In this document: positions 59,301-64,000 of the stretch, in pieces | Layout: the number at the start of each line of letters is the position of its first letter | Position numbering within the stretch: position 1 is the stretch's first letter | Program-made: the position numbers and the translations under genes | Assembly (NCBI RefSeq): GCF_019837165.1 | Contig: NZ_JAGYHC010000001.1 | Span: 1,178,001 to 1,242,000, forward strand | DNA: 64,000 nt | Reading direction: 5' to 3' | Source: Virgibacillus sp. NKC19-3 | Lineage (GTDB): Bacteria; Bacillota; Bacilli; Bacillales; Amphibacillaceae | Notes under the pieces: generated by a model | Database searches by the model: none | The model's input: only the letters and a program-made list of their open reading frames with translations | Told to the model about the DNA's origin: nothing

Positions 59301-60277
59301 AGGTTGATGGAGAATCGATTCTTGATGAGCCTTACGGGGAAGACGTTACCGAACACCAATTAACGAAAAAGTTACAGCCAGATCAAACATTAACTGTCAT
59401 TGCGGTTGATTATGCCGGAAATCAAGTGGAAGAAGACGCAACAGAAGCAGTAGATACCACCATACCGAATCTGCATTTGCAAACACCGGAATTCCTTGGT
59501 GTCCAAACAGATAGAGAGGTAGAGTTTTCGGGCTATGTTACCGATAAATCAGGGATAAAAGAAGTGACGGTTGACGGGGAGCAGGCAGATGTCACCTATA
59601 ATGAAGATGAAGATCGATATGATTTTACGTATACGTTGACACATGATGAGGATGGCTACTTTTTCCATCATATTAAGGCAGTGGACAATGCTGATAATGA
59701 AGCAGAAATTGGCCGCAGATATTTTGTCGATACAGAGGAAGCAACATTAGAGGTAGATGCGGAGGAAAAAACAGATGCTACTACCATAAATGTAGATGCT
59801 ACCATCACTGATAATTTTGATGAGATCCGATTGTATGTCGATGATAGTGAAGTGTATAAGCACGAACAGACAGAACCATATGGCATGAATGGATTTGATG
59901 AGACGATTAAAGACATCGAATTGGAGCTTGAATTAGGGGAAAATGAGTTTGAATTCAAAGTCGTTGATCTCGGAGGACATGAAACAACCGAAACAATTAC
60001 CATTGATCATGAAGCCAGTATTACACAAATGAAACGGCTTGTAGAGCAGTTCCATGATGATGGTGAGATCGCAGACAATGCTACTGCAAGAATGCTTGAT
60101 ATGCAATTGACAGCGATCGATCATTATGCAGGTAGTGAGCAGAATGAAAAGGCGATCAAACATATGAATAATTTCAAACAGGCTCTTGATCTGCAACAAG
60201 ATAGGGAATTGATTTCGGAAGAAGCGGCAGAAACACTACATGAATATGCAGATTATTTGATTGAAGAATGGGAATAA
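56366..60277 (+). CDS. very large secreted S8 (subtilisin/lactocepin-type) protease
   Basis: The 1303-residue secreted serine protease has a signal peptide of about 25 residues and an inhibitor-I9-like propeptide to about 150. Catalytic Asp188 (VIDTGID), His254 (HGMHVAGT) and Ser579 (GTSMAAPHVAGG) are present. The long gap between His and Ser holds a PA domain (about 400-520, EGVIIYNNTDGIIN). After the catalytic part come Fn3-like and bacterial Ig-like domains (about 650-1200) and a helical C-terminus, without LPXTG. Composition is highly acidic. It is followed by the SipW/TasA group and probably acts in the matrix or on secreted proteins. Confidence 0.92.
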   Translation: MVKRIAVLLLAILLVVGNFSFASATSITGKTFDENVTKRANTENLEETEDPDKDVRVVVEMAEESPIEKATEKGVTFNSLQETQKRQLENEAKAKQQSVKQQISTDQVEATYLQEFTAVINGFSAEVKQGDLERIKEIPDVKTVHIVNEYEKPEVQPEMKYSKELVEAQEMWRDYGYKGEGMTVGVIDTGIDPDHRDMVLSDNPDPEHTESSIEATIDEHDLPGDFYTDKVPYGYNYMDENDEIRDIANGASMHGMHVAGTVGANGDEENGGIMGIAPEAQLFALKVFGNDPEMQSTYGDIYIKAIDDAIKLGVDALNMSLGSPAGFVDETSPEQQAVSRAVDNGVLMSISGGNSALFADGFYYPLASNPDYGLSGSPGVAHDSMQVASFENANIEVEAVDYTLDEETGSAPFLSAGNTQPSDYVETNFEVVEAGLGLPEDFADVDVAGKYVLVQRGENPFTEKAINAQEAGAEGVIIYNNTDGIINMATEDEIEIPQLFMLKNDGDKLVDAIRDGQAVTLDFTGGSATIDNPDAGKMSDFTSWGLTPDLDFKPEITAPGGQILSTLNEDEYGLMSGTSMAAPHVAGGGALVLEYIDEEFGLENADRVLQAKNMMMNTGDLVEFDGAFVSPRRQGAGLMQLHSALSSPVIVTESETNEAKVALKEITENEVTFELTAQNYTDEAVTYDVEANAQTDQFVQNGDDLLVAPNEFGALDLDDVISVNGGESTVEVPADGTETINVTIDVSEADEALTEYFTNGYWLEGFVTLTDPQDINPALHVPYVGFKGEWDSSPILDKPIWDADSYYEMTGVVTSVDDDSYDFLGEDIQTGEIDPENIAFSPDGDGVQDDALMILSFLRNAKEVKFNVLDENKEKVRTITTESHVAKNYFDSGLAPMYSLSSSRVWDGKIDGEQAPEGQYYLQVEAIIDYDDASWQSLEIPVELDVTAPDLEVDFNEEEQSVAVDAVDNESGIAYWDVQVDGESILDEPYGEDVTEHQLTKKLQPDQTLTVIAVDYAGNQVEEDATEAVDTTIPNLHLQTPEFLGVQTDREVEFSGYVTDKSGIKEVTVDGEQADVTYNEDEDRYDFTYTLTHDEDGYFFHHIKAVDNADNEAEIGRRYFVDTEEATLEVDAEEKTDATTINVDATITDNFDEIRLYVDDSEVYKHEQTEPYGMNGFDETIKDIELELELGENEFEFKVVDLGGHETTETITIDHEASITQMKRLVEQFHDDGEIADNATARMLDMQLTAIDHYAGSEQNEKAIKHMNNFKQALDLQQDRELISEEAAETLHEYADYLIEEWE

Positions 60278-60290
60278 CCTTTTGGGAAAA

Positions 60291-60331
60291 AGGGCCTGGG
60301 GGCTCGGTCGGTTTTACTGAGCACCGGCCCT
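60291..60331 (+). other. strong RNA hairpin between the protease and TapA-like genes
   Basis: AGGGCC (60291) pairs with GGCCCT (60326), enclosing GCTCGGT (60302) pairing with ACTGAGC (one mismatch). No U-tract follows, so it may be an RNA-stability or attenuation element rather than a terminator. Confidence 0.5.
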
Positions 60332-60370
60332 CTCCTTAAATGGAAAACAGAGATCAGGAGGAGTGATAGA

Positions 60371-60841
60371 TTGAAACGTCACGATCAACCAGAAAAGAAT
60401 CGAAATGTCCATAAACACTTTCTTATTCAGCTATTTGCCATCGCTTACCTGTTATTTTTCATTGTTTCACTGACGGTGTCTCCTACAACAGCAGTTTTCA
60501 CAGATACAACTACAAAGGAAGGCAGTATTTCCATCGCTTCGTCCTTTGATGAAGCAGATGAAGATGAAGAGGAAGAGCAGGAACAAGGAAACGAAGACGA
60601 ACAGGAAGATGAGGGTGTAGAAACAGACAGCGACGTACAAGAAAATGATGCGAACAATGATGAAGGACAACAGGAAAAGGAGGACGAAAAAGCGGACGAG
60701 AAAGATAGTGCAGTTTCTGATTCTGAAAAACAAGAGGAACAACAGGTAGAAGATAATGAACAGGCCTCAAGTGAGGAATCGGAGCAAGATGATGATTCTG
60801 AAGAAGATGTGGAATCGGATAGTGACGCATCAGAATCTTAA
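60371..60841 (+). CDS. TapA-like acidic secreted protein
   Basis: TTG 60371 is seven bases after AGGAGGAG. The 156-residue protein has a basic N-terminus, a hydrophobic signal segment (IQLFAIAYLLFFIVSLTV) and the motif TTAVFTDTTTKEGSISIASSF, resembling the SipW-dependent signal and first strand of TapA/TasA proteins. The remaining 95 residues are almost entirely Glu, Asp, Gln and Ser. B. subtilis TapA is longer and helps TasA assemble. Here it lies just before sipW and a tasA-like gene, the same order as tapA-sipW-tasA. Confidence 0.65.
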   Translation: MKRHDQPEKNRNVHKHFLIQLFAIAYLLFFIVSLTVSPTTAVFTDTTTKEGSISIASSFDEADEDEEEEQEQGNEDEQEDEGVETDSDVQENDANNDEGQQEKEDEKADEKDSAVSDSEKQEEQQVEDNEQASSEESEQDDDSEEDVESDSDASES

Positions 60842-60874
60842 TGAAAGCCTTTTATGAGGTGGGGGGACGAATAG

Positions 60875-61441
60875 ATGAGTGGAAAACGCGTGTTAAAAGT
60901 GATTAGTAATCTCGTCACAACTGTATTATTTATTGTGCTCCTGTTAACCTTATTCCTTGTTGTTTCAACGAAGGCATCAGGCGGGGAACCTAATTTTTTC
61001 GGTTACCAACTAAAAACAGTATTATCTGGATCGATGGAGCCAACTATTCAAACAGGTTCGATTATCCCGATCAAAGAAGTTGATGATCCGACCAGCTTTC
61101 AAACGGGCGATGTCATCACCTATCAAACAGAGGAAGATATTTTGGTCACGCATAGAATTACGGAGGTTAATGAAGGGGGAAATCAATATATTACAAAGGG
61201 TGATGCCAATGATGCAGCTGATATGGAACCTGTAAATGCTATGAATATAGTTGGAGCTTACACTGGTATTAGCATTCCATATATTGGTTATGTCATGGAT
61301 TTTGCCAACTCAAGCGAAGGCGCCGCGCTTCTCCTCGTTATACCAGGTGTTTTTTTGATCATCTATGCCGGGGTCACCATCTGGAGGGCGTTTCGTCAGT
61401 TGGATCAAGCAAAAAAAGAAGTGAATCCAAATACAGAATAA
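60875..61441 (+). CDS. sipW: ER-type signal peptidase I, SipW
   Basis: The 188-residue membrane protease has an N-terminal transmembrane helix, catalytic Ser53 in VLSGSMEPTI, His93 in LVTHRITEV (ER-type signal peptidases use His where bacterial ones use Lys) and GDAND near 115. A C-terminal transmembrane helix follows (LLLVIPGVFLIIYAGVTIW). ATG 60875 follows GAGGTGGGGG. SipW cleaves the unusual signal peptides of TapA and TasA, and both candidate substrates flank it here. Confidence 0.92.
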   Translation: MSGKRVLKVISNLVTTVLFIVLLLTLFLVVSTKASGGEPNFFGYQLKTVLSGSMEPTIQTGSIIPIKEVDDPTSFQTGDVITYQTEEDILVTHRITEVNEGGNQYITKGDANDAADMEPVNAMNIVGAYTGISIPYIGYVMDFANSSEGAALLLVIPGVFLIIYAGVTIWRAFRQLDQAKKEVNPNTE

Positions 61442-61464
61442 GCATTTGAAGAGGGAATGGTTAA

Positions 61465-62055
61465 ATGCGTATAAAAAAGCAAATCGGTATGGGCGTCATG
61501 TCAGCAGCACTTGGTTTAACATTAATCGGTGGAGGGACATATGCCTATTTTAGTTCCAGCGAAACGACGAATAATACGTTTGCAGCGGGGACCCTGGATC
61601 TATCGGTAAATCCAACAACCATCATTGATGTAGGCGAATTACAACCAGGCGATACTGTCACGCGTGACTTCGAACTGGGGAATAATGGGTCATTAGATAT
61701 TGAAAAAGTAACCCTTGAGACAGATTATACGGTTATAGATGCAGATGGGGACAACACAGATGATTTCGGCAGTCATATTGAAGTCGAATTTCTATACAAT
61801 GCCAGTAAAGCGGACGAGGTGATCTTTCAAACCACACTAGCTGAGTTGAAAGATATGGATCCTGAAGTGGTGAATGAACATCTATTTTATCCAGCGCTCG
61901 GTGAAGAAGGTCTTCCTGCTGGCGGAGAAGCTGATGACTTAGTCGTCAAATTTAATTTCAAGGACAATGGTGAGGATCAAAATCAATTTCAAGGCGACTC
62001 TTTAAATCTGGAATGGACATTTAATGCTGAACAAGCAACGGATGATGATGTGTAA
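61465..62055 (+). CDS. tasA: TasA/camelysin-family matrix fibre protein
   Basis: The 196-residue secreted protein has a signal peptide ending TYAYFSSSETTNNTF, the signature of SipW substrates in the TasA/CalY family. AAGTLDLSVNPT, LQPGDTVTRDFELGNNGSLD and LNLEWTFNAEQ are the usual beta-sandwich strands. TasA-type proteins assemble into extracellular fibres of the biofilm matrix. ATG 61465 follows GAGGGAATGG. It is the last gene of the locus, closed by a strong terminator. The final assignment to TasA or CalY is not possible from sequence alone. Confidence 0.88.
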   Translation: MRIKKQIGMGVMSAALGLTLIGGGTYAYFSSSETTNNTFAAGTLDLSVNPTTIIDVGELQPGDTVTRDFELGNNGSLDIEKVTLETDYTVIDADGDNTDDFGSHIEVEFLYNASKADEVIFQTTLAELKDMDPEVVNEHLFYPALGEEGLPAGGEADDLVVKFNFKDNGEDQNQFQGDSLNLEWTFNAEQATDDDV

Positions 62056-62071
62056 CCCGGTTATTAAATAG

Positions 62072-62129
62072 AAAAGCTATCTCAGAAGGTTGGATTATGA
62101 ATTAGTCCCCGTCCTGAGATAGCTTTTTT
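62072..62129 (+). terminator. intrinsic terminator after tasA
   Basis: The 14-base stem AAAAGCTATCTCAG / CTGAGATAGCTTTT is followed by Ts. Confidence 0.9.
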
Positions 62130-62367
62130 CGTTGTATAGGAAATTATAAAATTTTGAGATTGTGGATAATTCCCTGGCCAAATAAGCCACATCCGGCTCC
62201 ACCGCCTTTGTTCTCTGATCATGCTGCCATCTCACAATTACATTTGATTGTCGTTGTGAGATGGTGGCATTCATCAAGAATTTTTTTCTTCATGTTTTCT
62301 AGAATATTTCCATATAAATTCAAAATAAGGTATTCTAAAGGAATAGGAAATTTAGGAGGGTTTTAGG
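62130..62367. other. intergenic region with long hairpin before the UPF0316 gene
   Basis: ATGCTGCCATCTCACAA (62221-62237) and TTGTGAGATGGTGGCAT (62254-62270) can form a 17-base stem with two mismatched or wobble positions and a 16-base loop. After a few bases comes a T-rich stretch (62280-62290). It may be a terminator, attenuator or small RNA. Nothing else recognised. Confidence 0.45.
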
Positions 62368-62982
62368 TTGCTGGAGAATGCATTTATCATGGTTGTCATT
62401 ATTTTGGTCGTCAATATCGTATATGTCACATTATCAACCATGCGTATGATCCTTACATTGAAGGGACGCAGGTATGTAGCTGCATTTGTTAGCATGTTTG
62501 AAATTGTTATGTATGTTATAGGGCTCGGACTTGTCCTTGATAATTTAGACCAAATCCAGAACATTATTGCCTATGCAGTCGGTTTTGCAACTGGTGTCAT
62601 TATTGGAACGAAAATTGAAGAGAAATTGGCATTGGGCTATATAACTGTAAATGTGATCTCATCAAATCCGGATATTGAATTCACGCGCCAATTACGGGAT
62701 AAGGGTTATGGGGTTACAAGCTGGCTCGCCTATGGAATGGATGGTGACCGTTTGTCTATGCAGATTTTAACACCTAGGAAATATGAGCTTCGATTGTACG
62801 AAACGATAAAGATGATTGATCCAAAAGCATTTATTATCTCGTACGAACCGAAGCAAATTCATGGTGGTTTTTGGGTGAAGCAGGTGCGTAAAGGAAGACT
62901 AATGAATCCGAAGAAAGGAAACGCGGAGGCAAGTAAGGCTTCGGCACAGCCTGGAGAAACAACAAAGATTGATGATTCATAA
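62368..62982 (+). CDS. UPF0316 membrane protein (YebE-like)
   Basis: TTG 62368 follows TTTAGGAGGG. The 204-residue protein has three transmembrane segments in its first 95 residues and a cytosolic DUF2179 domain (about 100-175). [22 protein letters not shown] and [22 protein letters not shown] are typical of UPF0316/DUF5698 proteins such as B. subtilis YebE. The domain may bind nucleotide; function unproven. The last 30 residues are a low-complexity charged tail. Confidence 0.88.
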   Translation: MLENAFIMVVIILVVNIVYVTLSTMRMILTLKGRRYVAAFVSMFEIVMYVIGLGLVLDNLDQIQNIIAYAVGFATGVIIGTKIEEKLALGYITVNVISSNPDIEFTRQLRDKGYGVTSWLAYGMDGDRLSMQILTPRKYELRLYETIKMIDPKAFIISYEPKQIHGGFWVKQVRKGRLMNPKKGNAEASKASAQPGETTKIDDS

Positions 62983-63064
62983 ATCCATGATAGCAGGCGT
63001 AGAATATAGAAGTGCAGACCGGGGTGATGCGGTTTGCAACCACTCTTAATGTTAATGAACTTTT

Positions 63065-63103
63065 GCCCCCTTGCCAACATACGGAGTTAGCAAGGGGGCT
63101 TAT
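63065..63103. terminator. bidirectional terminator between convergent genes
   Basis: The perfect stem GCCCCCTTGC / GCAAGGGGGC has a 15-base loop and T-rich flanks on both strands. Confidence 0.85.
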
Positions 63104-63115
63104 TCTATCAAGCGG

Positions 63116-64000
63116 TTAGTTAGCGAAATACTTCGAGTTTGCAATGGCTCGTTTTGTTGATTCACTAATCTCAGCGTGAAAATAGGGTTCGTATGCTTCG
63201 AGTGGAGCCTTTTTCGTCGAATAGACGGCAATGAACACTCCGACCAAAGACAGCGAAACAGCAATAACAAATGAAGGTATTACAGTATTCGATGCTTCTG
63301 CTACAACGTATATAATAGACCCAACAGCGATACCCGTGTATGCGCCTGCTCGATTCATTCTTTTCCAATAGAGTCCTAGAAACACAGCTAAAAAGAAAGC
63401 TGCACCAAATCCTCCATAAATATACGTATAGCCCATAGCTAAAAACCAGGGTGGATTAATGGCAAGAATAACGGCAATCGCTGCAATACCAAAAATGCTT
63501 ATTCGCAGCCAATTTTTAAATCCTTTATCACTAATTCGTTTAGGAAAAATATTCAAAAACACATCATAATATAACGACGTAGCACAATGCAGCAGCATAG
63601 AATTTGCGGTTGAAATTGCGGCAGCACTAATAGCTACTAACGTTATGGCTCCGATGATAGGAGGTGTATACTCCTGTAGCACCAATGGAATGATATAGTC
63701 GGTTGTTTTTCCAGCAGGAATGCTAGGGATTAATGTTTTTGCGCCAAGTCCCAACAGCATTAATGGCACCCAAATAAACAGCAATGTCACAATGGTCCAC
63801 ATAATTTGCAAAATAGCCACCTTGATATTTTGGGGAGCTAATTGACGTGCGACCCAGTGTGGAGAAGCTGGGGTTCCCAGTGAGTTTGATATAAAAATGG
63901 ACATTAACATCCCCAATCCAAAGGTACCAGTAGGTGTAAGGAGTACTCCTTTTTCAAGCGGAGGTCCTCCTTCATATGTAGGTGCTGTAGTTGTCGCGAG
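63116..64000 (-). CDS. sodium:solute symporter, C-terminal 294 residues
   Basis: The frame is open to the right edge, so the N-terminal part lies outside the window. Nine or so transmembrane segments are visible. TPASPHWVARQLA (the SSS-family sodium-site region, typically G-T-PxxxQR) and AAAISTANSMLLHCATSLYYD are SSS signatures. The tail YEPYFHAEISESTKRAIANSKYF is charged and cytosolic. The family imports solutes such as proline, pantothenate or carboxylates with sodium; the substrate cannot be fixed here. Confidence 0.88.
   Translation of the reverse strand, partial: LATTTAPTYEGGPPLEKGVLLTPTGTFGLGMLMSIFISNSLGTPASPHWVARQLAPQNIKVAILQIMWTIVTLLFIWVPLMLLGLGAKTLIPSIPAGKTTDYIIPLVLQEYTPPIIGAITLVAISAAAISTANSMLLHCATSLYYDVFLNIFPKRISDKGFKNWLRISIFGIAAIAVILAINPPWFLAMGYTYIYGGFGAAFFLAVFLGLYWKRMNRAGAYTGIAVGSIIYVVAEASNTVIPSFVIAVSLSLVGVFIAVYSTKKAPLEAYEPYFHAEISESTKRAIANSKYFAN

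Noticed and set aside
60445-60830. Three long minus-strand frames opposite the TapA-like gene
   Set aside because: They are shadows of the repetitive GAA/GAT-rich codons of the acidic tail and have no ribosome sites.

Overview
The window is low-GC Gram-positive chromosomal DNA, most likely from a moderately halophilic or alkaliphilic Bacillaceae (Oceanobacillus/Virgibacillus/Lentibacillus type). Grounds: strong AGGAGG ribosome sites with frequent TTG starts, SigA-type promoters, a Bacillus-style LexA box, Zur boxes and purine riboswitch, acidic secreted proteins, and many Bacillus-type families (UvrX/YolD, PbuG, RarA, SipW/TasA, YndM, YoaK, YebE). No rRNA, tRNA, CRISPR array or prophage was recognised. 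The window is mostly short operons with many decayed genes between them.

Layout. 0-11 kb: the start of a sigma-70-like gene behind a LexA-overlapped promoter, an MFS carrier, a PH-domain protein, a LacI regulator, catalase and an SDR oxidoreductase, a MerR/MFS efflux pair, and an SOS-type Y-family polymerase (UvrX) divergent from a WYL-like/YolD pair, followed by decayed fragments. 11-20 kb: a LanFEG-like ABC exporter with its own two-component system, an acidic lipoprotein, and a DUF2207 membrane protein with a small partner. 20-27 kb: a hydrolase, a frameshifted TetR, an IS200/IS605 element (decayed tnpA, intact tnpB) inserted in an acetyltransferase gene, a decayed ABC gene and a second two-component system. 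27-34 kb: an SH3-amidase, a DUF2332 protein, a Zur-controlled zinc-binding lipoprotein with a tandemly duplicated inserted domain, a CynX-type MFS carrier, a MITE-like element and a TetR. 34-45 kb: an orphan SigA-like sigma factor, a TetR/glycosyltransferase operon, an aldo-keto reductase, RarA, a Na+/H+-type antiporter, and a Cys-rich bacteriocin-like fragment beside a small membrane protein. 45-56 kb: a guanine-riboswitch-controlled PbuG, an ECF sigma/ABC operon resembling sigY-yxl, then HAD, Nudix, glutamine amidotransferase, GNAT, MsrA and MOSC genes. 56-64 kb: a giant S8 protease, a TapA-like acidic protein, SipW and a TasA/camelysin protein forming a matrix-fibre locus, then UPF0316 and a partial sodium:solute symporter.

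A family of about fourteen two-hairpin palindromes (GGGACAGG...CCTGTCCC) is scattered through the window. Most begin at, or within a few bases of, a stop codon, and two supply the last residues and stop of a gene.

The strongest leads are: the Zur-regulated ZnuA-like protein with two near-identical about 95-residue inserts; the Cys-rich bacteriocin-like ORF; the LexA-overlapped promoter in front of the sigma-like gene; the stand-alone SigA paralogue; the stop-codon-linked palindrome family; and the IS605 element carrying a dead tnpA and a live tnpB. All functional assignments are from reading the sequence only; no database search was run.
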